This document shows, one piece after another, positions 41,223 to 50,901 of a stretch of 64,000 nucleotides of DNA. The translations under genes were made by a program, and so were the position numbers. Numbering within the stretch: position 1 is the stretch's first letter; every line of letters starts with the position of its first letter. The stretch spans positions 279,707 to 343,706 of the forward strand of contig JACKLY010000002.1 of NCBI GenBank assembly GCA_024235655.1. Direction: 5' to 3'. This DNA comes from Zoogloeaceae bacterium (GTDB lineage: Bacteria > Pseudomonadota > Gammaproteobacteria > Burkholderiales > Rhodocyclaceae). Below the pieces are notes generated by a model, which saw nothing but the letters and a program-made list of their open reading frames with translations, searched no databases and was not told the origin of the DNA.

Positions 41223-42368
41223 CTATTGAGCTAGCAGACGTTCGATCTTCTGGAGCAGGACCCTGCCCCCCGTCTCATAGTTAACCTCAGTCGCCGCAAC
41301 ATCGGCAGCTGCCTTGTAGCGGACCAATTCGCCCTCGGAAACCTTGCTGATCACGCCGGCCAACTCGCTCGGGTCAAAGGAGTCGGCCACCACGCCACAA
41401 CCGAAAGTCCTGACGATTCGGGCCATTTCGGGCGACGGCCCGATCGCGACCGCCAATCGCGCCTGGATAAACTCAAAGAACTTGTTGGGCAGCGCATACT
41501 CGTGGTTGAAGTTGACGGGCGGGAGCAGATAAATCCCCATGTCGTACTTGTTGAGTGTGCTGCAAATTTCGCCCATCGGAACGGCGGGAATAAAGCGAAT
41601 TCGCTCGTCCGCGGTGGCATGACGCCTCAAGTCGCGCATATAGGCAGAATCGCTCTCGACCAGCATGAAATCGAGGGAAAAGCGCCCGTCCAGGTACTTC
41701 ATCACCTCGATCATTGTCTCGAGGTGACGCGAACGGATTGCAGCACCATGGTGAACGAGGCGGATTTGGCCCGATTGTACAGGTGACGGCACCAGCTTCT
41801 GATCAAGTGGTGCGTTATGCACCACCTGCGGCGCGACACCGTAGTGCCGAGCATATTCATCGGCAATCCCCTGACAGACGGTCACCATACCAGCCGCTCT
41901 CGGCAAATATCGACGGCAGAGATCATGGTGATAGCGACCGAACAATAGCCGCCACATCCACTTGTCGTCGAATTCGCGCGGCGAATATTCGTGGGCATCC
42001 ATCAGAACAGGATGCTCTGCAGCAAGCCGCAGAGCCAGCGGCAATGCGGAAATGTCGTTCGCAACGACCAGATCGAACATCTGGCCATTTAACTTATCCT
42101 GCGCCGAGCGGACTTCGACCCGATTCCAGTAATAGCTCTCGAAAAACCCCAGCAGCAGCTTTATTCCCCACCAGACCTTGCTCGGAAGAGAGGATAACGG
42201 GCGCGTCAGATCGATGAATTCGACGGCAGCATCTGGTTTCCGTCCGAAACCAGCCACCGTTATGCGGTATCGGTTGTCCAGCAAGCGGATCTGCCGCATG
42301 ACACGGGGATCGCTGTGAATCACGGAAAAGGAAATGATCAGGATTTTTTTCACGCGGGAAGACTCCAC
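41223..42368 (-). CDS. GT4-like glycosyltransferase
   Basis: 381 aa from a GTG at 42368; another GTG five codons on is possible. KKILIISFSVIHSDPRVMRQIRLL is typical of GT4 enzymes of surface polysaccharide clusters. The C-terminal half has IRLVHHGAAIRSRHLETMIEVM and YALPNKFFEFIQARLAVAIGPSPEMA, the donor-binding region. It lies 3 bp after asparagine synthetase 1 and 18 bp before the next transferase. Donor and acceptor are unknown. Confidence 0.85.
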   Translation of the reverse strand: MESSRVKKILIISFSVIHSDPRVMRQIRLLDNRYRITVAGFGRKPDAAVEFIDLTRPLSSLPSKVWWGIKLLLGFFESYYWNRVEVRSAQDKLNGQMFDLVVANDISALPLALRLAAEHPVLMDAHEYSPREFDDKWMWRLLFGRYHHDLCRRYLPRAAGMVTVCQGIADEYARHYGVAPQVVHNAPLDQKLVPSPVQSGQIRLVHHGAAIRSRHLETMIEVMKYLDGRFSLDFMLVESDSAYMRDLRRHATADERIRFIPAVPMGEICSTLNKYDMGIYLLPPVNFNHEYALPNKFFEFIQARLAVAIGPSPEMARIVRTFGCGVVADSFDPSELAGVISKVSEGELVRYKAAADVAATEVNYETGGRVLLQKIERLLAQ

Positions 42369-42371
42369 AAG

Positions 42372-44258
42372 TCAGGCGACAAAGTTTGCATACCAGCGTG
42401 AAAAATTGATCCAGCGCCACACCTGCCAGGAAAACTGCTGCTTGCCCGCAACAATCCGATCGAAAGCTTTCACCACTTCCTGCTGATTGAAGAATGGCAA
42501 GTGGATATCTTCCTTGAGCCATCCGCGCGCTGTATCTGACATGGATAGCAACCACTCCTGCTCCGGAGTGGCAAACCCGATCTTGTCGCGACGATCCAGC
42601 ACATCGTCGGGCACAATGCCCCTCATCGCAGCGCGGAATACGTGCTTGGTCTCCCCTTTGGCGGAAATCAGGTAAGACTCGGGCAGGGACAGCAGCAATT
42701 CGACCATATCCAGTGTGAGGAACGGTACCCGGCTCTCCACGGAAAAACGCATCGAATTTCGGTCACCGTGACGAAGAAGTGCCGGCAAACCCCGCCGGGT
42801 CAGCGAAAGCGCCAACTCCGCCACCACGCGCCGCCCGACTTCGTTTTCATTCGATCGTTGGCGGGGGTAGCGACGGATGATTCCACGTTCCTCCAGCACA
42901 CCAGCATTGAGCCACGCCGGCATGTCCTGCATGCCGTTCAGGCGACGCAATACGTCGTATAGCTGCCCTTGGGTCATCTCGGCCACGGCGCGCTTGATAC
43001 CCGCCAACCGGTTTCGCCCCGGCCAATCCGCCCATTCACCAAGAAAATTCCAAGCTTCGGCCAGATTACCCTTCTCGACCAGACTACGAACACGCTGCCC
43101 GGGGTAGCCGTTATAGCCGGCAAGCATCTCATCGGCCCCTTGGCCATCCAGCGTCACCGTCACCCCATGCTCGCGCGCCAGCTGGAATACGCGGAATTGT
43201 GCATAAATGCTCGTGCTGCCGAAAGGCTCTCCCTGGACGCGGATCATTTCATCCAGATCTGCGGCAAGCTCGCCTGCACTGACCACCACCTTGTGCGGTA
43301 TCGCCCCTACATATCCATTAACCCGGTCGACCCACGCCTCCTCCGACAACGAGCTTCCGCGGGCTATGTAACTGAAGGTGTTGATCGGCAGTTCGGGTGC
43401 CACAAAACGCATTGCACAGACTACCGCCGACGAGTCAATTCCGCCGGACAAGGCAGCACCGAGCGGCACATCACTGCGGAGATGAAGGCGGACATTTTCC
43501 AGAAAGCGATGCCGTACCAGTTCGGCAGCCTGTTCGAAACTTAGGTCGGTGCGTTCCTGAATGGACGGACGCCACCACGACGACGGTTCCGAAACATCGC
43601 CGCTGGTCAGGTCGACTTCCAGAAGATGTCCGGGCTGCAGGTGGAAAACACCATCCAGAAAGGTTCTCGGGCCGCTGTCGTAGTCGCCATGCACCAGATA
43701 GTCATAGGCACGCTGCCAGTCCAGCTCCACGCGCTGCTGCTTGAGTGCCTTGATCGCCGGAATCTCGGAAGCGAACAGGAAACGCGCACCCTCCCGAGCA
43801 TAGAAAAACGGCTTGATTCCGAACGCATCACGCACGCATGTCAGTGTGCGCGACTCGCGGTCCAGGACAACAAAGGCGAACATGCCAAGGAGGCGCGGCA
43901 GGCAGTCGCGCCCCCACTGCCGCCACGCCGCCAGCAAGACTTCGGTATCGGAATTCGAGGAGAAAGCATGCCCCAAACCCGTCAGTTCACGGCGCAGCTC
44001 AAGGTAGTTGTAAATCTCGCCATTGAATACGATCGAGTAATGCCCATCAGCTAACGACATCGGTTGATGCCCGGCAGAGGTCAAATCAATGACCGACAAC
44101 CGTGTGTGCCCGAGCGCTACCCATGACGCGGCACACTCGATATGCTCAACACCGCTGTCATCCGGGCCGCGAAAACGCAGAGCCTCAATGGCCTCTTCAA
44201 ATCGTGGGGGGCTTGCAGAGCAGGCACGCTGCCAAACTCCGCCCAATATTCCGCACAT
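42372..44258 (-). CDS. AsnB-like glutamine amidotransferase 1
   Basis: 628-aa asparagine-synthetase-type enzyme. The Ntn glutaminase domain begins MCGILGG, so Cys2 is the nucleophile after Met removal; RGPDDSG, VFNGEIYNY and SDTEVLL are the glutamine-site motifs (1-210). The synthetase domain has the PPi loop SGGIDSS at residues 271-277, and DGQGADEMLAGY and SRVPFLTLDMVELLL follow. The two sites appear intact. In polysaccharide clusters such enzymes (for example WbpS of P. aeruginosa O6) are thought to amidate uronic acids. It follows a CgeB-like glycosyltransferase by 16 bp. Confidence 0.93.
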   Translation of the reverse strand: MCGILGGVWQRACSASPPRFEEAIEALRFRGPDDSGVEHIECAASWVALGHTRLSVIDLTSAGHQPMSLADGHYSIVFNGEIYNYLELRRELTGLGHAFSSNSDTEVLLAAWRQWGRDCLPRLLGMFAFVVLDRESRTLTCVRDAFGIKPFFYAREGARFLFASEIPAIKALKQQRVELDWQRAYDYLVHGDYDSGPRTFLDGVFHLQPGHLLEVDLTSGDVSEPSSWWRPSIQERTDLSFEQAAELVRHRFLENVRLHLRSDVPLGAALSGGIDSSAVVCAMRFVAPELPINTFSYIARGSSLSEEAWVDRVNGYVGAIPHKVVVSAGELAADLDEMIRVQGEPFGSTSIYAQFRVFQLAREHGVTVTLDGQGADEMLAGYNGYPGQRVRSLVEKGNLAEAWNFLGEWADWPGRNRLAGIKRAVAEMTQGQLYDVLRRLNGMQDMPAWLNAGVLEERGIIRRYPRQRSNENEVGRRVVAELALSLTRRGLPALLRHGDRNSMRFSVESRVPFLTLDMVELLLSLPESYLISAKGETKHVFRAAMRGIVPDDVLDRRDKIGFATPEQEWLLSMSDTARGWLKEDIHLPFFNQQEVVKAFDRIVAGKQQFSWQVWRWINFSRWYANFVA

Positions 44259-44274
44259 ACCGGTTGCTTAATCG

Positions 44275-45567
44275 TTATCGAAGAATTTTGGCTGCCGAAC
44301 GAAGCGCTCGGTAAAGCATCGGATACGGAGCAGTTGCACGAGCTATTCTTGTTCGAAAATGTTGGCGGCGCCAATGTGCTCTGTACTTCGGTTGCATTTC
44401 CTCCTGATACCGGGAAATGACCTTCTCAACCTGTTCCGGATTCGCACCTGTTTTCTTTCGGGAAACAAGGTCGCCGATCAGATCAATGACCATCCTTGCC
44501 TTGTTTCTGTAGCGCAAAGCATCCACGCTCAGAACCGCCTCACGGCACCGGCGAATCATGCGCTCGACGGCATCTGCGTCGGACATCGCAGCGATGACTT
44601 CCGAAAAATTGCTGGCATCCCGGCGGATCGGAATGAAGTGATCCTGAGAGTTCACGATTCCGCTGTACTCCCCGTCCACCAGAATTTGAGCGCTGCCCAA
44701 GAGCGCCGCCTCGAGCACCCGAGGGGAAATAGCGGTAAAGCTGTAGTGTCCCTCCATACCGGGGAAACAAGCGGCCTCAACCTCTTCGAACGATGCATCG
44801 GGATGATCAGCCACAAACGAGCGTACGTTTCTCTGAATATCTCCCGTGGGATCAAGCAGGCTGCTTCCGCTATTCGCCCCCAGCGTGAACTTCGAGTTCC
44901 CGATGAAATCAAGCCAGGCGTCACCGAACAAAGTTCCTGTATCGCCCAATTCGATATCGACTGCTAATCCGGCACGCCCGCCCTGCAAAGCCACGTCGCG
45001 GCCGATCGTCCACTTGGTTTCGCCGATACGGCCAAAATACGGGGGAAGCTTTTTTGCCCTATACCCAATGTCGATCGTCCGGGCGTCGAACGGCTTGACT
45101 TGCCTGTCGAGCAAAGTTTCGTCGATGTACCCCGTGTATCCAAGCCGTATATCCCCACATTTATGGTAGCGGGGGTAAAGGACGTTCCAGCCTGAAGAAA
45201 CCACCGAAAAAACAACATCAACCTTCCATTCGCACATCCAGTCATCAAGGAGTACGTTGCAGTCGTATTCATCCTGCGGAAAGGCAATTTTTGCTGCAGT
45301 TGAATCCCGGACAAAGGCGTAGGCGTTTTTGCGAGCCTGAAGGTAATCTGCTCCAATCCAGCGAGCGGTCAAAAAACTGACATCCAGCACAATCGCATCA
45401 AAATTCTGCTCCACGACATACCCGGGCAACGGCAACGTCGCGTCATGGTAGAGGTAATTGTGCCCAGGGCAATTCTTTCGCAGCGCAAACACGTGATGGC
45501 TCAGAAACGAAGGTGCCAAAGCCGGATTGCCCAAACAATGCAGGACCAGGATATTCAGACGACCCAT
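44275..45567 (-). CDS. CgeB-like glycosyltransferase, copy 1
   Basis: 430 aa from the ATG at 45567 (MGRLNILVLHCLG); longer frames overlap asnB 2. It belongs to the family loosely called CgeB/GT group 1. Landmarks shared with the copy at 47467-48816 are QDEYD (about residue 95), IGYRAKKLPPYFGRIGETKWTIG, LGANSGSSLLDPTGD and ISPRVLEAALLGSAQILVDGEYSGIV...HFIPIRRD. The last block resembles the donor-binding region of GT-B enzymes. The sugar is unknown. It is separated from asnB 2 by 4 bp and from asnB 1 by 16 bp. Confidence 0.8.
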   Translation of the reverse strand: MGRLNILVLHCLGNPALAPSFLSHHVFALRKNCPGHNYLYHDATLPLPGYVVEQNFDAIVLDVSFLTARWIGADYLQARKNAYAFVRDSTAAKIAFPQDEYDCNVLLDDWMCEWKVDVVFSVVSSGWNVLYPRYHKCGDIRLGYTGYIDETLLDRQVKPFDARTIDIGYRAKKLPPYFGRIGETKWTIGRDVALQGGRAGLAVDIELGDTGTLFGDAWLDFIGNSKFTLGANSGSSLLDPTGDIQRNVRSFVADHPDASFEEVEAACFPGMEGHYSFTAISPRVLEAALLGSAQILVDGEYSGIVNSQDHFIPIRRDASNFSEVIAAMSDADAVERMIRRCREAVLSVDALRYRNKARMVIDLIGDLVSRKKTGANPEQVEKVISRYQEEMQPKYRAHWRRQHFRTRIARATAPYPMLYRALRSAAKILR

Positions 45568-45571
45568 ACGT

Positions 45572-47464
45572 TTAGTCAACAAACTGCTGATGCCATAATT
45601 CCAGGCCAAGCAATGCCCACAGGTTCCGCCCATAAACGCTTTGCGAATCGAGGACGGCATCAATCGACATGCCGTCGCTCAAGTAGGAGCGGGAACGGGC
45701 CCTTTCAGACCCCAGAATGTCACCAATAAGTTCGCGCGCTTTTCCACCTCGTTTCAACCATAGATTCAGCGGCACAGGGAAACCCATCTTATCCTTCCGC
45801 TCTCTTATTACCGTGGGTAGGCGCTCCGAGAAAACGGATTTCAGCAGACGTTTCAATTCACCGTTCTTGAACTTGATATCAGCTGGGATGGTGGCCGCAA
45901 ACTCAACCAGCGGGTGATCCAGAAAGGGTACGCGCGCCTCGACACCGTGCGCCATGCTCATCCGATCCTCTACCTGGAGTAGCGCCGGCAACAAGGTCTT
46001 GAAGTCGAAATGGGTCATCGCGTCGAAATACGACTCCCTGCCGACGTTCTTCCCCCAGAAAATACTCTTGAACTCGTCGAAAGTCTCACGCTGATCCAGT
46101 GCTTCTGGTGTCAATATTCCGCCAAATGTGTTCGCCCGGTTGACCAACCGCCAATAGCGCTCGTCTCGCTCGCCGAACAGTCCCCCCGCCCAGAATTCAC
46201 TCAACATGGGTTTGTACTGCCGGAGCGTTTCAAGATTGGGTATGATCGACTCGTAGGTCACCAGATAATTGCCGCTTTGCAGGGTTCCCTCAATGGCGCC
46301 TTTGATGCACTGTTCGAAGTAAGCAACCAAATAGCGGGCGTAACCGCCAAAAATCTCGTCGCCACCTTGCCCTCCCAGAACCACCTTGATGTTCTCACCC
46401 ACGCGCTTGGACACCATGTATTGCGGGAACGCACCGGGGCCTGCCGTAGGTTGATCAAGGTGCCAGATTACTTTGCCAATGTGATCGACGAAATCCTGCT
46501 CGCTGATATCGGCAAGATGAAGTTGCATATCTTGCTCCTCGGCCAAGGCATTCGCATATCGCGACTCGTCGTACTGGAGACCATCGGCAAATCGGCCGTT
46601 GAATGCTTTAAACGGACCTTCATTGCGTATATTCCGTGCCATTGCCGCAAGCAAGCTTGAGTCAACACCCCCACTGACATAGCTGCCGACCTCAACATCG
46701 GCCCGTAGGTGCATGCGAACCGAGTCCTCCAAAAGTTCGCGTAACCGCTCAGCGAACCAGAGTTCGGTATGGTCGTAATCAATGTCGTAATGGACTTCCC
46801 AATATCTTTGGGGAACAAGCGCGTTATCCGCTGACACTAACGCAAAATGCGCAGCAGGCATCTGCCACACTCCGTTCATCAAGGTTTTATCCCCAAGGCA
46901 GAACTGGAAAGTGAAGTAATCTGCCAACGCCGAGGAATTGACTTCACGGTACGGGAGAAAAGGTAACAACGCCTTCATCTCCGAGGCAAAGAACAATCCA
47001 TCCGAAGTGTGTGCCCAGTAAAGAGGTTTGATCCCGAAACGATCCCTTGCAAGGAATAGACGTTGTTCGTTTGCATCCCAGATAGCAATAGAAAACATTC
47101 CCCGCAAACGATCTAGACACCCCTCCCCCCAGCGCTGGTAAGCGCGCAAGATCACCTCGGTATCCGATTGCGTACGAAACCCCTCGCCTCCGAGTTCCGC
47201 TCTCAATTCAATATAGTTGTATATCTCACCATTAAAAATTATTGTGAAGCGACCATCGTTGCTGACCATCGGTTGCGCGCCGGATTCCACGTCAATGATT
47301 GCCAGACGCACATGGCCAAAACCCACACGCCCGTCAGCAGACACCCATTTTCCTGAACCGTCAGGGCCGCGATGGAGAATACGGTCCATTCCCGTCTTGA
47401 GTCTCGCTTCTGCCTCGCGTTTTGCAATCGATTTTGCTGCCAAGAATCCAAAGATACCGCACAT
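45572..47464 (-). CDS. AsnB-like glutamine amidotransferase 2
   Basis: 630 aa from the ATG at 47464, chosen so that MCGIFGF puts the nucleophilic Cys second; a TTG two codons earlier is rejected for that reason. The glutaminase motifs HRGPDGSG, FNGEIYNYIELR and QSDTEVIL are followed by the synthetase PPi loop VSGGVDSS near 265 and by GGQGGDEIFGGY. EARVPFLDHPLVEFA closes the ATP region. It is in the same family as AsnB 1 and 3 but clearly divergent from both. It lies 2 bp after the second CgeB-like gene. Confidence 0.93.
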   Translation of the reverse strand: MCGIFGFLAAKSIAKREAEARLKTGMDRILHRGPDGSGKWVSADGRVGFGHVRLAIIDVESGAQPMVSNDGRFTIIFNGEIYNYIELRAELGGEGFRTQSDTEVILRAYQRWGEGCLDRLRGMFSIAIWDANEQRLFLARDRFGIKPLYWAHTSDGLFFASEMKALLPFLPYREVNSSALADYFTFQFCLGDKTLMNGVWQMPAAHFALVSADNALVPQRYWEVHYDIDYDHTELWFAERLRELLEDSVRMHLRADVEVGSYVSGGVDSSLLAAMARNIRNEGPFKAFNGRFADGLQYDESRYANALAEEQDMQLHLADISEQDFVDHIGKVIWHLDQPTAGPGAFPQYMVSKRVGENIKVVLGGQGGDEIFGGYARYLVAYFEQCIKGAIEGTLQSGNYLVTYESIIPNLETLRQYKPMLSEFWAGGLFGERDERYWRLVNRANTFGGILTPEALDQRETFDEFKSIFWGKNVGRESYFDAMTHFDFKTLLPALLQVEDRMSMAHGVEARVPFLDHPLVEFAATIPADIKFKNGELKRLLKSVFSERLPTVIRERKDKMGFPVPLNLWLKRGGKARELIGDILGSERARSRSYLSDGMSIDAVLDSQSVYGRNLWALLGLELWHQQFVD

Positions 47465-47466
47465 AT

Positions 47467-48816
47467 TCAATCATCCACCGGAAGAAATGCTCGCTTCAAA
47501 CGTCGCGCAAGTGGGCGAAGGCCTGCGCGCGCAGGCTCAGGGATTTTCGCCCACATGCGGGCAACTGGAATTGTCAACTTCAATGTCCCATCCCACTGGC
47601 GGCCAAGAGAATCAGTTTGTACTGCGCCATCGAACCCAACCCGTATCGGCACAGACGAATACAACCCCACCTTCTCATTTCCGGATACTCTAACGACATG
47701 CGAATGATCATCATCCAGCACATGCGCAAAATTGTTGAACGAGCAATCAAGCTCCCTATCCACCATTTTTACGAAAGAACGATAGCTGTACCGACCCGAA
47801 GCAATTACATCACGATATGCTTGTTCCGCCATCGTGTCGATGTAGTTCTCATCATTTAACTTTGCAAACACTTCGTGCAAATTGGCCCCGTCTTTTTTAA
47901 GCGGAATAAAATGTTCGTCAGGACGGACAACACCTGAATAATCTCCTTCAAATAAAACGAGAACCGTGCGCGCGGCAATAGCCTCAAACACACGGGGCGA
48001 CACCTGATTCATTAGGCCGTCAATCTCAAGCGGACGCACGACTTTCTCGTAAATATCATAATCTGAAGCCTTTGGGTTCGCTTGACGAAAACAATCAATT
48101 TTTGCATCAAGCGAGCCCTCGCAGTCAAAAACATTACTTCCACTTTCCGAGCCAAGCATCGCTCTGCAGGAGCGCATGAATCGCCCCCAAGCAGGGCCAT
48201 AGATTCTCGACTCTTCCGACCAGGCAATATCACACGCAATGCCTTTTCCACTGCAATACGTGTTGACTAACTTCCCAATTCCCACCTTCTCAAACCCAAG
48301 CCTACCGTACCTAACCGGAAGAGGGCGGCCACGATAACCAATCATGAGTTTTCGCTGTGATGGTGGCTCAAAACTTTCGTCATTAAAGCCATCCATCGGA
48401 ACGTAACCCGTCAAATTTGTGACGAATCGAGTATTTCTAAATTTTTCAGGGGGATAAACGCGTTCGATTCCAAGCTCTGGCACGACAGTGAACACTAATT
48501 GAAATCCTACCCGTGTTATCCAATGCCATGCCCGATACGTGTGATCATACTCATCTTGGATAAAGAGGAACTTCAAACCCTCGAAAGCAGACAAAGCCTC
48601 TACTGTGCTTTGTGAAAGCTGGTCATAGGGCAAACGAATCGAATAATGAACGCAAACTGCATCAAATTTCCGTAGATCCGCAGAAAATATACATGCAGGA
48701 TCACAATGCATAAAAAAGAACCGATTTTTTGAATATGTCGCGAAGCAATTCAGATGCTCGAAAACCGTATTCGTATAGGTTTGGGTTGCGTTGTATAAGA
48801 GTAGGATGTTCTTCAT
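47467..48816 (-). CDS. CgeB-like glycosyltransferase, copy 2
   Basis: 449 aa, distant paralogue of the 44275-45567 product. Shared blocks are QDEYD (about residue 88), IGYRGRPLPVRYGRLGFEKVGIG, LGSESGSNVFDCEG and VSPRVFEAIAARTVLVLFEGDYSGVV...HFIPLKKDGANLHEVF. The C-terminal ~70 residues are extra relative to copy 1. Base composition is noticeably more A+T-rich than the core genes. The donor is unknown. Followed by asnB 2, it forms the second transferase-amidotransferase module. Confidence 0.8.
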   Translation of the reverse strand: MKNILLLYNATQTYTNTVFEHLNCFATYSKNRFFFMHCDPACIFSADLRKFDAVCVHYSIRLPYDQLSQSTVEALSAFEGLKFLFIQDEYDHTYRAWHWITRVGFQLVFTVVPELGIERVYPPEKFRNTRFVTNLTGYVPMDGFNDESFEPPSQRKLMIGYRGRPLPVRYGRLGFEKVGIGKLVNTYCSGKGIACDIAWSEESRIYGPAWGRFMRSCRAMLGSESGSNVFDCEGSLDAKIDCFRQANPKASDYDIYEKVVRPLEIDGLMNQVSPRVFEAIAARTVLVLFEGDYSGVVRPDEHFIPLKKDGANLHEVFAKLNDENYIDTMAEQAYRDVIASGRYSYRSFVKMVDRELDCSFNNFAHVLDDDHSHVVRVSGNEKVGLYSSVPIRVGFDGAVQTDSLGRQWDGTLKLTIPVARMWAKIPEPARAGLRPLARRLKRAFLPVDD

Positions 48817-48880
48817 TATTTATTTTGTTACAACTTCAAATGAGGCGCCAACGCAATTAGATCATTAGCATAAATTTTGA

Positions 48881-49687
48881 TCAAATTGCTGAATCGAAAG
48901 ATCCTTTTGCGCGCCTGAATACGGCGAGCCCCCAACAAAAAATCATGAGCGATGCCAATCCAACATAGACGAGCCCAAATATGCTTGGACCTTCCCCCCT
49001 TAGCAATATTGAGCGGTAGCCCTCTGCGATTTGGTAGAAGGGATTCACAAGGGACGCAAATTGGACCATACGGGGCATACTTTCGTATGGGTAAAAAATA
49101 GGCGTCATAAACATCAGTGCCGTAAGCAGTGTCGGGAGCATCTGAACAATATCGCGTACAAAAACGGCGACAACAGACAACCACACCCCAAGAGCAGCGG
49201 CAAATAGAAACTGCAACACAACAACCAGTGGTAGCAGCAAAATATACGGCGAAACAGGTGTCCCGGCCCACACCATTAGCAGCAACAGGAATAACAGACT
49301 CACTGCAAGATTTATTAACCCAACCATCGCACCGGCAATCGGCAGCAATTCGGTCTTAAAAGCCAGATTTTTCACAAGGCCAGAGGCTCCAATAACTGAA
49401 TTCGTTGCTCCCATTATTGACTCTGTCATTGCAATCCACGGTCCGTAACCACTAATCAACCAGATGACATAGGCCAGCGTTGTTTCAGCGCCAGGTAGCT
49501 TTACCTTGAATACAAAACCGAAGACATACGTGTATAGCCCAAGCATGAACAGTGGATTGGTAACTGCCCAAAAACTGCCTAAAGAAGAACCCAGATATCG
49601 ATCCCTGACGCTCATCTTAAACAAATTGAACATCAATCTGAGATCTTGCCGATTGAATCCAAACAAAATGGTATCCTCCAAATTCAA
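48881..49687 (-). CDS. ABC-2 polysaccharide export permease (Wzm-like)
   Basis: 268 aa with six predicted helices (first near residues 36-60, last near 240-258). The N-terminal amphipathic segment DLRLMFNLFKMSVRDRYLGSSLGSFWAVTNPLFML is typical of Wzm/KpsM-type exporters, and PYESMPRMVQFASLVNPFYQIAEGYRSILL is the conserved C-terminal loop. The start is a TTG at 49687 overlapping the upstream ATPase stop; a TTG at 49666, eight bases after a GGAGG, is a realistic alternative. It should move the lipid-linked glycan across the inner membrane with the two Wzt proteins. Confidence 0.92.
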   Translation of the reverse strand: MNLEDTILFGFNRQDLRLMFNLFKMSVRDRYLGSSLGSFWAVTNPLFMLGLYTYVFGFVFKVKLPGAETTLAYVIWLISGYGPWIAMTESIMGATNSVIGASGLVKNLAFKTELLPIAGAMVGLINLAVSLLFLLLLMVWAGTPVSPYILLLPLVVVLQFLFAAALGVWLSVVAVFVRDIVQMLPTLLTALMFMTPIFYPYESMPRMVQFASLVNPFYQIAEGYRSILLRGEGPSIFGLVYVGLASLMIFCWGLAVFRRAKGSFDSAI

Positions 49688-50901
49688 ACAGGCACCGCTC
49701 GGCCAGAGACAGGATAGTAAAGCATCGGCTTCCCGCCCGCCGGAGGTGAGAGCGAGTAAATCTCGAAGACCGAAGACGAGGCAGCACAGACTGTCGCATC
49801 AACTGCGGAATGGTCGCGCAGCTCGACATCCAGACGATAAACTGCCGGCGCCAACGGTAGCGGAGAAAAATCAAGCTCCAAACCGTTGGCCCCCTCTGCA
49901 AGAAAATAATATGCAGCGGGGAACTCCTGCTGAAACACAATGAGATCATCCAGACGCACGATGCTTATACGACATGTCGCTAAGGAGTTTCCTGGTAGGC
50001 AATCGGCGTTCACCCTGATGCGAAGCCTCTGCCCAGCTTCGATACGAACAGAATGGTCTCGCGATTCTCCAGAAAGCATGAGCAGATTTTTTATCTCATA
50101 TCCAGAGACCAGAGATCGGTTACCGACATGGGTAGCGAATCGGACCATCAACAACGCCTCTTCTTCATCCCGGACCTCGTCGATGTACGCTTTAGTCACC
50201 ACCTCCGGTGCTCCATCCATGACGACACGGCCATCCTTAAGGTAAATGCAACGATTGCAGATATCCCGCACCGCCTGCATCCCATGCGAAACGAAGATGA
50301 CAATCTTCCCCTTCGCACAGATATCCAAAATGCGCGCTGTGGCCTTGGCTGCAAATGCTGCATCCCCTACCGACAGTGCTTCATCGATAATGAGAATCTC
50401 CGGCTCAATGTGGGTAATCATCGCAAAGGCAAGACGCGCCTTCATTCCAGTCGAGTAAGTTCGCACGGGATAGTCGATGAATTTACCGAGTTCGGCAAAC
50501 TCGATTACTTGGTCGATTACCTGATCTACCTCGGCCCGTGATTTACCTTGGACCTCCCCATCAACGTAGATGTTTTCGCGCCCACTCAGGTCATCTCGCA
50601 ACCCGACGCCTAGCGTCATGATCGATGTGACCTTGCCGTTAACACTAATTTGCCCCGACGTCGGCTCGGAAATACCGGCAATCATATGCAGCAAGGTAGA
50701 TTTGCCTGCACCGTTGTGCCCCACGATACCGAGGCGCTCCCCTTCCTTGAGTGTGAGGTTGACCTTATTAACTGCCACCTTGCCCACATTCCCTATTTCC
50801 TGCAATGCCCCCACACCTACGGCATTCATCAGATCACCCGAAGCTGAGTTACCAGTCGAATAGACCTTTGTCACACCCTCCAATGCAACATAAAGACTCA
50901 C
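49684..50901 (-). CDS. Wzt-like ABC ATPase with carbohydrate-binding domain, copy A
   Basis: 405 aa from a GTG overlapping the upstream stop (GTGA). ATPase domain: Walker A GHNGAGKST (61-69), Q-loop region LGVGLRDDLSGRENIYV, signature YSTGMKAR, Walker B ILIIDEALSVGD and His switch FVSHGM, all intact. Residues ~250-405 form a beta-rich Wzt C-terminal domain (FATHVGNRSLVSGYEIKNLL ... LRIRVNADC ... YRLDVELRDHS), which in O9a/O8-type systems recognises the finished, capped glycan. Confidence 0.93.
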   Translation of the reverse strand: MSLYVALEGVTKVYSTGNSASGDLMNAVGVGALQEIGNVGKVAVNKVNLTLKEGERLGIVGHNGAGKSTLLHMIAGISEPTSGQISVNGKVTSIMTLGVGLRDDLSGRENIYVDGEVQGKSRAEVDQVIDQVIEFAELGKFIDYPVRTYSTGMKARLAFAMITHIEPEILIIDEALSVGDAAFAAKATARILDICAKGKIVIFVSHGMQAVRDICNRCIYLKDGRVVMDGAPEVVTKAYIDEVRDEEEALLMVRFATHVGNRSLVSGYEIKNLLMLSGESRDHSVRIEAGQRLRIRVNADCLPGNSLATCRISIVRLDDLIVFQQEFPAAYYFLAEGANGLELDFSPLPLAPAVYRLDVELRDHSAVDATVCAASSSVFEIYSLSPPAGGKPMLYYPVSGRAVPV

